64,000 nucleotides of DNA from Granulicella aggregans. Its GTDB lineage: Bacteria > Acidobacteriota > Terriglobia > Terriglobales > Acidobacteriaceae. The DNA lies in NCBI RefSeq assembly GCF_025685565.1, contig NZ_JAGSYE010000002.1, forward strand, positions 1 to 64,000. The letters are read 5' to 3'. A program made the translations under genes and the position numbers. Below the pieces are notes generated by a model, which worked only from the letters and a program-made list of their open reading frames with translations, made no database searches and had not been told where the DNA came from. Numbering within the stretch: the first letter of the stretch is position 1; each line of letters starts with the position of its first letter. Positions 7,425-14,985 of the stretch are shown here, in pieces.

Positions 7425-8542
7425 GTCGGTGGTGCCGGGGGAGATGCCGGCTGCTGCGTTGGGTCAGGAGCGGAACCGGTCTTCGACGGCGGAGGATACT
7501 GGACGCGATGGGCGTTGCTCACCGGCGCCGTATCGTCCTTCTCACCTGCCTGGCGAAGAGTCGGCGGAGCTACCGGGTGATTCGGGTCGATTCCATCGCC
7601 GAGAGCGATGTCTCGCTTGTCGGGCTCAGGAGCGAACTCGCCCATCTCGTTCTGGTCGTGAACCTCGATCGGCTTGCCTAACGCGGCAACCTTGACCAGC
7701 ACGACGCGATCGCCTTTGAAGCGCACGAAGCGGACGGTCTGCGGGACATGGCCGTAGATCCATTCCTCGTAGTGAACGCCCTCCGGAGCGTCGTCGGCGT
7801 GTTCGCGGACTTTGCTTTCGGGTGCGCCTACAGAGGCGAGAACCATCTTGCGGTCCATCCCGACCAGGACCTCGTGTGCGGAGATAGATTCTTTGACTGG
7901 GGCGGGTAGGCTATCAGCGTAGGCGTCGGTGGAGGTCTTAGCACCGAAGTCGATCACAGGCGCGAGGAGAGCCTTCACCTCAGGCGCGGAGATCTCGGGC
8001 ACTCCGTCCTTGAAGACGAGGGTGACGCGACTCCCCGTCGGGTCGTCACCCCGGCGCACGACCGGTGCATCGCCGAAGGAGACGTGGCTGAGAAAGCGAT
8101 GCTTGGCGTAGGGGCCGCCGTTGACGTCGATCACGATCCGGTCGGGCTTGAAGGTCAGGGCCGTCACCACAACCCTGTCTCCGACGTTTGCGGAGGCGCC
8201 CTTCTCGTAGATCATCTTCTTGTACTCGGCAGGCCCGGGCGTGAGTTCGCCGTTCGCTTCGAGGGTCAGGCCCGGCCCCATGGGAAGCACGCGGTGGGCG
8301 AAGCCCTGCTCTGACTCGAGGTCGCGGATCAGCTCGCGGCGTCCGCGCTCTGAGAGGCGACCGTCGGGTAGCTGCATATGGGTGGGGGTGAAATCGGTCG
8401 ATATTCCGGCGGTGGCGCTATGTTCGCCGACCACGAAGACATCCGGCTTCGGCTTCGCCGGTTCACCGTTCTGCGAGATGGCGGCGGTCGACGACGCGGC
8501 GATCAGAAATAAAGGGGCCCATCTGGACGCGGAGTTCACCAT
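7418..8542 (-). CDS. Secreted protein with BamE/OmlA-like segment
   Basis: About 374 residues. The ATG at 8542 has GAGGTG upstream and opens a signal peptide (RWAPLFLIAASSTAAISQ). Residues about 45-200 form an unrecognised domain with DGRLSERGRRELIRDLESE and a beta-rich stretch. At about 225-275, ISAHEVLVGMDRKMVLASVG followed by GVHYEEWIYG resembles the SmpA/OmlA (BamE) fold. The C-terminal ~60 residues are Pro-rich and probably disordered. It overlaps the end of the convergent acyltransferase. A periplasmic or surface location is likely; the role is unknown. Confidence 0.75.
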   Translation of the reverse strand: MVNSASRWAPLFLIAASSTAAISQNGEPAKPKPDVFVVGEHSATAGISTDFTPTHMQLPDGRLSERGRRELIRDLESEQGFAHRVLPMGPGLTLEANGELTPGPAEYKKMIYEKGASANVGDRVVVTALTFKPDRIVIDVNGGPYAKHRFLSHVSFGDAPVVRRGDDPTGSRVTLVFKDGVPEISAPEVKALLAPVIDFGAKTSTDAYADSLPAPVKESISAHEVLVGMDRKMVLASVGAPESKVREHADDAPEGVHYEEWIYGHVPQTVRFVRFKGDRVVLVKVAALGKPIEVHDQNEMGEFAPEPDKRDIALGDGIDPNHPVAPPTLRQAGEKDDTAPVSNAHRVQYPPPSKTGSAPDPTQQPASPPAPPTQ

Positions 8543-8658
8543 GTTGCACCTCAGATGCAAGTGATTCTCCGCTCATCCAGGAGGTTTGACAAGTCAATTG
8601 CGAAGGCGTAGCGACCGGAAGGTTCAATTTCGACACTGCGCTTTCAGCGGCGCCGGAA

Positions 8659-9696
8659 CTAGCGGTCCGGCTCGACCGATCTAGACTGCGGAGTCGTGGG
8701 CAGAATCTGCACCAGAGCCGGAGGGGCTGGAGGAATCGACCGCTCCATCTCGGTGTGGGCGGCAGGCGGAGGAACATCCATTGCATACCCGGCGGGGATC
8801 AGCGGCTTCCGGGTGTAGTCCCATGCCCAATCGCTGCTAACGAGAACAACCGCAACGATGGCTGCGCCAAGCGGGATGAGGGTCCATGGGGCGGCCTCGA
8901 TTCCGAAGAATCCGCCGGTCAGCCACGGGCGGCCGATCGCGCGAGTCTCCACGAAAGAGGCTAGATTATCGATGCCATTGACCGGCAGGCCAAACAGAAT
9001 GCCCAGACTCGCGATCCAGGCAAAGTGAATTCCCCAGCCCAGCCAGAGGCCGTGGGTTCGCAGCCAGGCGAGGCAAAGGGCGACTCCGAAGAGCGTCCAG
9101 GCGATGACTGCTAGAAGAGTTGACTCACGGCTGAAGCTGCCGACGATCCCGAAGAGCAAGGAGATGACGACCGTCGCCCATGCCGGACCGATGGCGTCGA
9201 TGAGGCGGCGAAAGGCGAAGCCGCGGAACCCGATCTCAGACGCGAGAGCCAGAACGGTGACGGTGGCGAGGTTCAGAGCCAGTAGGTAGATCGAACGCGG
9301 GGCGATCCAAAGGCGGACGTACATGGCCCCGAAGAGTGTCTGCGGGAGCACGGCCACCAGCACGATGCCCCAGCCGATCGCAGCTCCGGTCGCCCACTCT
9401 TTGCGTGACGATGGGCGACGCGGCAACCCAATCAGTTGGCGGATCGGGGTTCCAGCAGAGAAGATCGACTGTAGAAACATCGTGCCCGCGACGAGCAGGA
9501 AGAGCAGGAAGAGGGATTGAAGGAGTTGATAGCCGTCGCTTAGGTTCAGGCGTACCGTGATTCCACGGGCGGCCTGGGTCGCGAGTTGGTCTGCCGCAGC
9601 AAACCAGAGCAGCGAGGCGGCGACCACAGCCAATTGAATGGATCGGTGATGTTTCGATTCAGTTCGGATCTCGTTCTGCGGCAACGGCAAATTCAT
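8659..9696 (-). CDS. CPBP-type intramembrane protein with degenerate protease motifs
   Basis: A 345-residue polytopic protein matching the CPBP (CAAX protease and bacteriocin-processing) family around residues 170-250. In active members motif 1 is EExxxR, motif 2 FxxxH and motif 3 HxxxN/D. Here motif 1 reads SEIGFRGF, so the first Glu is Ser. Motif 2 reads LLFGIVGSFS, so the His is absent. Only the His of GWGIHFAWIASL remains. About eight hydrophobic segments precede and follow, and a soluble Pro-rich tail ends the protein. It is probably a non-proteolytic relative. It is monocistronic. Confidence 0.75.
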   Translation of the reverse strand: MNLPLPQNEIRTESKHHRSIQLAVVAASLLWFAAADQLATQAARGITVRLNLSDGYQLLQSLFLLFLLVAGTMFLQSIFSAGTPIRQLIGLPRRPSSRKEWATGAAIGWGIVLVAVLPQTLFGAMYVRLWIAPRSIYLLALNLATVTVLALASEIGFRGFAFRRLIDAIGPAWATVVISLLFGIVGSFSRESTLLAVIAWTLFGVALCLAWLRTHGLWLGWGIHFAWIASLGILFGLPVNGIDNLASFVETRAIGRPWLTGGFFGIEAAPWTLIPLGAAIVAVVLVSSDWAWDYTRKPLIPAGYAMDVPPPAAHTEMERSIPPAPPALVQILPTTPQSRSVEPDR

Positions 9697-9833
9697 CTCC
9701 TGCGTCTATCGAGGCGTTCCTGTTGGGGCAGACCGTTCCCGACACCTCTAAGTTTATGCCTTTCCAGTTCAACCGGACTAGGACCGGGCGGTTCGTTCAT
9801 CGCACTGTAACCAGAATCCCTGACGATCGATCG

Positions 9834-11024
9834 ATGTTCTCTAAAGACTTGTTCGCCCTGCGGAGCTCCGCCGCTTTGCTTGTTGCCCTCGCTCCAACTG
9901 TGACCGTCGCTCAGCAGCCCGTGCAAAGTGAGAACCCGTACCAGCAGCTTATGAAGAGTGCGGCCGCGCACGCCAAGGCTAGCCACGATTCGACTATCCC
10001 GGCGCTCTCGCCGTTGGACTCGACCGTGATTGATGGGTCGGTGCCAGTTGCGGCGCTCCAGAAGCTGGGGATTAAGGTCGTTCCGTGGACGACGAACGAT
10101 CCCGAGAAGATGCGGGCCGTAATTCGTACCGGTGTTGATGGGCTGATCTCTGACCGTCCCGATTTGCTGCAGAAGGTCATCGCGGAGGAGCGTGCGTCCT
10201 CACCGCAGATGGCCGCGAAGCTGAAGGACTTCAACGTTTCCGGCCATCGCGGTGGCCGTGGTCTGAGACCGGAGAATACGCTGCCTGCGTTTGAATCTGG
10301 CCTCGACAACCTGATCGACACCATCGAGACCGACACCGGGGTTACGACCGACCGCGTTTCCATGATCTGGCACGACCAGTTCTTCAACCCGCAGTCCTGC
10401 CGTAAAGCGGACGACTCGCCGTACACGATGGAGAACCGGATCTATCTTCGCGATATATCGAGCCACGATGCGCAGGCTACGCTGATCTGCGACAAGTTGA
10501 AGAATGCGCCAAACCAGTTTCCGGACCAGAAGAACGATCTTGCCCTCTCTCCGGTTGCGGTCGCCTTCGCCGCGCAGGAGCACCTCATCAGTCCTTACGT
10601 ACCGACCTATGCAGAACAGCTCTTCCGCTTCACGGCTTTCTACACGGACTACTACCGCAACGGCGCGGGCAAGGCGACTCCGCATGCCGCCGAACGGGCG
10701 AAGGCTGGAGAACGGGTGCACTTCAATCTCGAAACGAAGATTCTGCCGGATTACGTTCCGCCGATGGACCCGAAGCTGAAGATTCCCGTGGAGATGCTGC
10801 AGAACCATACGGTCAGTCCGCAGGAGTTTGTGGACACGCTTTGCGGAGCGATCGTGCGGAACCACATGGAGGCGCGGTCGGATGTACAGAGCTTCGACTT
10901 CCGGACGCTGATTCTTGTGGAGCAGCAGTTCCCTGCTATCCAGACCTTTTACCTGACCCAGGATTCGAAGTCGTTCTCGACAGAGTTCGTGCCCGCCGCG
11001 TTGCGTCAGGAGCCTGCAAAGTAG
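9834..11024 (+). CDS. Secreted glycerophosphodiester phosphodiesterase, permuted domain order
   Basis: The start at ATG 9834 opens a signal peptide (SSAALLVALAPTVTVAQQ); in-frame starts at 9723 and 9756 would bury it. GDPD enzymes hydrolyse glycerophosphodiesters to glycerol-3-phosphate. The catalytic block is intact: VSGHRGGRGLRPENTLPAFE, TIETDTGVT and MIWHDQFFNP, with the His/Glu/Asp ligands. The final strands of a normal GDPD (LGIKVVPWTTNDPEKMR, then TGVDGLISDRPDLL) come before this block, and nothing like them follows SFDFRTLILVEQQFP at the C-terminus. That order looks like a circular permutation. It is a single gene, with pentapeptide and ino1 genes converging on it. Confidence 0.82.
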   Translation: MFSKDLFALRSSAALLVALAPTVTVAQQPVQSENPYQQLMKSAAAHAKASHDSTIPALSPLDSTVIDGSVPVAALQKLGIKVVPWTTNDPEKMRAVIRTGVDGLISDRPDLLQKVIAEERASSPQMAAKLKDFNVSGHRGGRGLRPENTLPAFESGLDNLIDTIETDTGVTTDRVSMIWHDQFFNPQSCRKADDSPYTMENRIYLRDISSHDAQATLICDKLKNAPNQFPDQKNDLALSPVAVAFAAQEHLISPYVPTYAEQLFRFTAFYTDYYRNGAGKATPHAAERAKAGERVHFNLETKILPDYVPPMDPKLKIPVEMLQNHTVSPQEFVDTLCGAIVRNHMEARSDVQSFDFRTLILVEQQFPAIQTFYLTQDSKSFSTEFVPAALRQEPAK

Positions 11025-11312
11025 CTACTTATTTGCTGCGTTGTAGGCGGCAAGAAGATCATCGATTGGGATGCCGTTGATCGTTGCGCCAGCCAGGTTG
11101 CAGTCAGCAATGGCGACTCCGCTCAGATTGGCGTCGTAGATCTTTGCGTTGTGCAGGTTGGCGTTGCGGATCGTCGCGCCTGCAAGGTTGACGTCATCCA
11201 GCAGAGCTCCGGAGAAGTTCACGTTCTGGAAGCTCGAGTCGGAGAGGTCGGCATCGACCGCGTCGATGCGCTGCCTCAAGTGCGCGAGTTTGCTGGTCTC
11301 AGGAGGATGCAC
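11025..11312 (-). CDS. Pentapeptide repeat protein
   Basis: A 95-residue protein. After a short helical N-terminus (KLAHLRQRIDAVD) come about ten A(D/N)LXX-type repeats such as ADLSDSSFQNVNFSGALL and ANLHNAKIYDANLSGVAI, which would form a small right-handed quadrilateral beta helix. A C-terminal cap DDLLAAYNAANK follows. No signal peptide. It begins 108 bases past ino1 on the same strand with a hairpin between. Such proteins often act as protein ligands; no target is evident. Confidence 0.8.
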   Translation of the reverse strand: MHPPETSKLAHLRQRIDAVDADLSDSSFQNVNFSGALLDDVNLAGATIRNANLHNAKIYDANLSGVAIADCNLAGATINGIPIDDLLAAYNAANK

Positions 11313-11368
11313 GGGTGCCTCTTGCAGAGATGCTAATCCGCGCCGATGAAACCTTCAACAGAAGCAGG

Positions 11369-11398
11369 AACGCCCACTCGCGCATTGGAGTGGGCGTT
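11369..11398 (-). terminator. Hairpin terminator after ino1
   Basis: AACGCCCACTC and GAGTGGGCGTT form a perfect 11-bp stem around an 8-base loop, just past the ino1 stop. The T-run is weak on either strand, so termination strength is uncertain. It separates ino1 from the pentapeptide gene. Confidence 0.5.
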
Positions 11399-11420
11399 TC
11401 CCGTTTGCGATGCGTCCCAG

Positions 11421-12761
11421 TTACTCGCCGTAGTACTCGAGGCCGAGGTGAGTGATGAGATCCTCGCCCATGATGTGGCGAAGCGTGTTCTTCAGCTTCA
11501 TCTGTTGAATGAAGAGATCGTGCTCCGGGTAGATGCCGGGCGCGGTCTGCGGGGCCTTGAAGTAGAAGCTCAGCCACTCCTGGATGCCGAGGCCGCGCAG
11601 CGAAGGTGTGCGGGCCGCGAGATCGAGGAAGAGGCAGAGATCGAGCGCCAGGGGAGCTGCAAGGATGGAGTCGCGGCAGAGGAAGTCGACCTTGAGCTGC
11701 ATCGGATAGCCGAGCCAGCCGAAGATGTCGATGTTATCCCAACCCTCTTTGTTATCGCCGCGGGGCGGGTAATAGTTGATGCGGACCTTGTGGTAGATGT
11801 CCTTGTAGAGGTCAGGATGAAGCTCCGGCTGGAGGATGTAGTCGAGCACGCCCAATTTGGACTCTTCCTTGGTCTTGAAGCTCTCGGGATCGTCGAGAAC
11901 CTCGCCGTCACGATTCCCAAGGATGTTGGTGGAGTACCAACCGGAGATGCCGAGCAGGCGGGTCTTGAAGGCGGGCGCGAGGACGGTCTTGATGAAGGTC
12001 TGGCCGGTCTTGAAGTCCTTGCCGCAGATGGGCGCGTTCATCTTCTTTGAAAGCTCAACCAGTGCCGGGACGTCGACGGTGAGGTTGGGTGCGCCGTTGG
12101 CGAAGGGTATACCCTCTTTGAGTGCGGCCCAGGCGTACATCATCGACGGCGTGATGCCGGGGTCGTCGTCGACGAGGCCCTTCTCGAAGGCCTCGAGAGT
12201 CTGGTGAACCGCGGTGGGTTCGAGGAATATCTCGGTGGAGCCGCACCAGATCATGACCTGGCGATCGGTCTTCGTCTTGAACTCGGCAATATCATTGCGG
12301 ATCTGGTTGGCGAGGTCGCACTTGTTCTTGCCGGTCTTCGACTTCTTTGCGGTAAGGCGCTTGACGTAGTGCTGGTCGAAGACGGCGGGCATCGGCTCGA
12401 TGGATTCGAGATAGGGGCGGATGGATTCGAGTTGGTCGCGGTCGAGGACCTGTGCGGTCTTTGCTGCGTCGTAGAGGTTGCCGCCGAAGATGTCCCAGCC
12501 GGTGAAGACGAGGTCGTCAAGCTGGGCGATGGGGGCGAAGTCCCTGATGAGCGGGCTGCGGCCATCGGTGCGCTTGCCGAGCCGGATGGTGCCCATCTGC
12601 GTGGTCGATCCGATCGGCTTGGCGAGGCCGCGCCGTACTGCTTCCACACCAGCGATAAGAGTTGTAGCGACGGCTCCCATGCCGGGGATCATGATGCCGA
12701 GTTTTCCAGTTGCGGGCTTGATGCTGGCCGCGTCTTGCGTTGCGGCGCCGGGTGTTGACAT
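11421..12761 (-). CDS. ino1: Inositol-3-phosphate synthase
   Basis: A 446-residue enzyme converting glucose-6-phosphate to 1L-myo-inositol-1-phosphate, the entry to inositol lipids and related compounds. An NAD-binding Rossmann start is visible as LGIMIPGMGAVATTLIAGVE. Family blocks follow: FTGWDIFGGNLYDAA, VMIWCGSTEIF, IPFANGAPNLTVDVPAL, CGKDFKTGQTFIKTV and STNILGNRDG. Length fits bacterial/archaeal-type MIPS. The 264-bp upstream region carries operator-like elements. It is monocistronic or co-transcribed weakly with the pentapeptide gene. Confidence 0.93.
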   Translation of the reverse strand: MSTPGAATQDAASIKPATGKLGIMIPGMGAVATTLIAGVEAVRRGLAKPIGSTTQMGTIRLGKRTDGRSPLIRDFAPIAQLDDLVFTGWDIFGGNLYDAAKTAQVLDRDQLESIRPYLESIEPMPAVFDQHYVKRLTAKKSKTGKNKCDLANQIRNDIAEFKTKTDRQVMIWCGSTEIFLEPTAVHQTLEAFEKGLVDDDPGITPSMMYAWAALKEGIPFANGAPNLTVDVPALVELSKKMNAPICGKDFKTGQTFIKTVLAPAFKTRLLGISGWYSTNILGNRDGEVLDDPESFKTKEESKLGVLDYILQPELHPDLYKDIYHKVRINYYPPRGDNKEGWDNIDIFGWLGYPMQLKVDFLCRDSILAAPLALDLCLFLDLAARTPSLRGLGIQEWLSFYFKAPQTAPGIYPEHDLFIQQMKLKNTLRHIMGEDLITHLGLEYYGE

Positions 12762-12831
12762 GCTTGGCGATACCCTTCTTTTGCTTCAGTGTTCCGAGTT
12801 ACGGACAATCTAAGTATCAAGCAGCAGGAAA

Positions 12832-12879
12832 TTGCTTGCAAATCATTGCAAACAATAGGGATGCGGCGTTACCGGTAAC
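12832..12879. promoter_or_regulatory. Operator-like repeats upstream of ino1
   Basis: TTGCAAA occurs at 12836 and 12846, exactly one helical turn apart, with a further TTGC at 12832. A perfect 12-bp palindrome GTTACCGGTAAC lies at 12868-12879. They lie 70-120 bases before the ino1 start, in the region between ino1 and the divergent two-TM gene. The factor is unknown. Confidence 0.4.
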
Positions 12880-13025
12880 TCCGGCGTTTGGCTGTCGATT
12901 GCCCCTTTGCTGCGCAGGCGACCCTTCACGCTCCTACATGGATCGTTATCGCTAACTTCATAGTCGCAGGAGCAAACGATCGCATCGGTCGCAAATGGCG
13001 CTACACTCGTGTAAGGTGAAGCGTC

Positions 13026-13511
13026 ATGTTTGACTATCAGATCGAGCTCATTTGGCAAGGCCTGTTGGGCGCTGAAATTCGAGCAGCGTATTTCGGGGAG
13101 CTAAGCCATAGGCTGCTCCGTACCCAGAGATTGCTAACGTTAGCCAGCTTGTTGCTTTCTTCAGGAGCGGGTGTTTCTTTGCTTACATCCGTCCCGACCC
13201 AATACAGCTGGATCAAGCCGGCGATGGCCTTTCTCGCGGCGGGCATCAGCCTCTGGTCACTTGTGGCGAAGAACGAGCGCGGTTCGATCGACGCGGCAGA
13301 TTTACATCTCCGGTGGAATAAGCTGGCCATGGGTTACGGTGACCTTTGGGCTAACGTTCACATTGATCGTGCCGCAGAGCAACTCGCAAAGCTGCGCGAT
13401 CAAGAAGCGGATATCTCCAAGAGCAGTACCGCGATGCCCGACAAGAAAAGTCTTATGTTGAAATGCCAGGAGAACATCCTGATGCACCACCAGCATCAAC
13501 TCGCTGCATGA
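13026..13511 (+). CDS. Two-TM protein, SLATT-like layout
   Basis: A 161-residue protein with no signal peptide. An N-terminal amphipathic helix (ELIWQGLLGAEIRAAYFGEL) leads into two membrane helices (about 35-53, LTLASLLLSSGAGVSLLTS; about 62-80, KPAMAFLAAGISLWSLVA) with a very short loop. A cytoplasmic helical tail with DLHLRWNKLAMGYGDLW follows. This order matches SLATT proteins, small 2TM proteins proposed as membrane effectors in nucleotide-activated defence systems, though no nucleotidyltransferase or SLOG gene is adjacent. A 32-residue polyproline ORF follows directly. The SLATT link is inference from topology; I am not sure of it. Confidence 0.6.
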   Translation: MFDYQIELIWQGLLGAEIRAAYFGELSHRLLRTQRLLTLASLLLSSGAGVSLLTSVPTQYSWIKPAMAFLAAGISLWSLVAKNERGSIDAADLHLRWNKLAMGYGDLWANVHIDRAAEQLAKLRDQEADISKSSTAMPDKKSLMLKCQENILMHHQHQLAA

Positions 13512-13521
13512 GGAAGATCGC

Positions 13522-13620
13522 TTGAACGACGCTAACAAAAGAGCCAGCTACCCGCCGCTTCCAAGACCGCTCCCTCCGCCGCCAAAACCTCCACCACCGC
13601 CGCCACCACCGAAAAAGTAG
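13522..13620 (+). CDS. Polyproline micro-protein, 32 residues
   Basis: Begins ten bases after the two-TM gene with TTG, preceded by AGGA seven bases upstream. The peptide opens MNDANKRASYPPLPRPL, then has runs of four and eight consecutive prolines broken by lysine, and ends KK. Eight prolines in a row should stall ribosomes unless EF-P acts, so expression may be EF-P sensitive. Placement and spacing suggest translational coupling with the 2TM gene. The opposite strand of the same DNA encodes a Gly run in frame with dedA, so composition alone does not prove coding. Confidence 0.45.
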   Translation: MNDANKRASYPPLPRPLPPPPKPPPPPPPPKK

Positions 13621-13634
13621 GGATTGTCAGTAGC

Positions 13635-14261
13635 CTAAGCAGCCTCGACGCGGATGCGATTCTTCCAGTGCGTCCAGACGAACCACACGATTCCTGCAAC
13701 CAGAACGACTTCCACGGCGAAGTGGAACTTGTTGAAGAAGGCCTTGAACTCTGGGTTGGAGTTCCATGTCGCTCCCAGCTTCATGCCAACGTAGGCCAGA
13801 GCGTAGCACCAGGGCCACGATCCGATGAAGGTGTAGATGTGGAAGCGGACCTGGTTCATCTTGGCTACGCCAGCGGGCAGAGCGATGAACGTCCGAACGA
13901 TCGGGAGCATGCGGCCAATCAGCACCGTGATCGAACCGTACTTGTTGAAGAAGTAGTCCACGCGATCGAGGTCGTGGCGGCTGAGCAGGACGTAGCCGCC
14001 GAAGCGCTCGACCATTGGCCGGCCACCCCATGCGCCGACCCAGTATGCGGGGATCGAGCCGATATTCGAGGCCAGAGAGGCCACTGTCGCCAGGAGCACC
14101 AGTTGTAGCTGATTGTGTGCCAGGACAAAGCCCGCGAACGGCATAATGACTTCCGACGGGATCGGAATGCAGGCCGACTGGATGGCCATGAGCAGAGCGA
14201 CGCTGGCGTAGCCGCCCGTGGAGATGAAGGCGACAAGGAGTGCAAGAATTTTCTCTGACAT
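13635..14261 (-). CDS. DedA family membrane protein
   Basis: A 208-residue member of the DedA/VTT family of integral membrane proteins, proton-dependent lipid transporters or scramblases in characterised cases. Family marks: IPSEVIMPFAGFVL (the conserved helical hairpin with Glu), ASNIGSIPAYWVGAWGG, and the GRMLPIVRTFIALPAG arginine motif, then SWPWCYALAYVGMKLG. Five to six hydrophobic helices are seen, and the length is normal. It ends VEAA-TAG. Directly after the TAG the same frame stays open for 28 more codons, mostly glycine. It converges with the two-TM/polyproline pair. Confidence 0.9.
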   Translation of the reverse strand: MSEKILALLVAFISTGGYASVALLMAIQSACIPIPSEVIMPFAGFVLAHNQLQLVLLATVASLASNIGSIPAYWVGAWGGRPMVERFGGYVLLSRHDLDRVDYFFNKYGSITVLIGRMLPIVRTFIALPAGVAKMNQVRFHIYTFIGSWPWCYALAYVGMKLGATWNSNPEFKAFFNKFHFAVEVVLVAGIVWFVWTHWKNRIRVEAA

Positions 14262-14325
14262 TGCCGAGAAGTATATCGGATGGCGATTTCAGGATCGTGT
14301 CTGGAAAGGTTTTTGGTCGACGTAA

Positions 14326-14892
14326 CTACTTGTGCGGCTTCTGCAGGGCCTGTTCGATCTCGGCCTTCATGTGGTCGAAGTCGCCCTCGCAATAACCCAC
14401 TGTCTGGAAGAGAATCTTTCCATCTCCATCCACAACGTAGCTGCGGGGAATGCCGGACTCAGCAAACAGGCCGTAGGTAGAACGCTTCGGGTCGGATGCG
14501 ATGGGATAGCTGAAGTGACTGCTCTTTTGAAATGGCACGATCTCTTTGTCCGTCTGTTCGCGAGCGATGGCCATCATCACGAAGTTGGGATCTGACTTGT
14601 ATCGCTGCCAGATTTCTTTTTCCAGACGCGGGATCTCGTACTTGCATGGGCCGCACCAAGTCGCCCAGAAGTTCAGAACGACGACCTTACCTCGCTGGCT
14701 CTTCAACGAGAATGTCTTCCCATCGCTGTCGGTCACCGTAAACGCCGGCATCTGTGTGCCAACCTTGGTGCGAGTTGCGGGGTCGCTTTCGGTGGAGCAG
14801 CTCTGCGCAGGCATGGAAGTTCCTCGCAGAAGAACCGTCAAGATGCAGCAGGTGAGCAGCTTCTTCAAGACGCCATTAGCAACTCTCTTCAC
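14326..14892 (-). CDS. TlpA/ResA-like thiol-disulfide oxidoreductase
   Basis: A 188-residue exported thioredoxin-fold protein. A signal segment (KLLTCCILTVLLRG) is followed by the AhpC/TSA-type strand PAFTVTDSDGKTFSLKSQRG, the redox motif NFWATWCGPCKYEIPRL and the cis-proline region GIPRSYVVDGDG. Such proteins reduce cytochrome c apoprotein cysteines or other periplasmic disulfides. The CC pair in the hydrophobic segment could suggest a lipoprotein or anchor, but a clear lipobox is lacking. No cytochrome maturation partner is adjacent, though a ccsA/hemX-like gene lies 7 kb away. Confidence 0.88.
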   Translation of the reverse strand: MKRVANGVLKKLLTCCILTVLLRGTSMPAQSCSTESDPATRTKVGTQMPAFTVTDSDGKTFSLKSQRGKVVVLNFWATWCGPCKYEIPRLEKEIWQRYKSDPNFVMMAIAREQTDKEIVPFQKSSHFSYPIASDPKRSTYGLFAESGIPRSYVVDGDGKILFQTVGYCEGDFDHMKAEIEQALQKPHK

Positions 14893-14985
14893 AGGATCGC
14901 CTCTCGCCTAACCGTCGATTTGCATCAATCTATCATCCTGCGCCCGGATGCGTGAGGATTTATCATCTTGCCAGAGGGACAAGAG

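Noticed and set aside
11346..12050. Long plus-strand frame of Val/Glu/Asp-rich protein
   Set aside because: Antisense of ino1; the codon pattern is the complement of the real gene.
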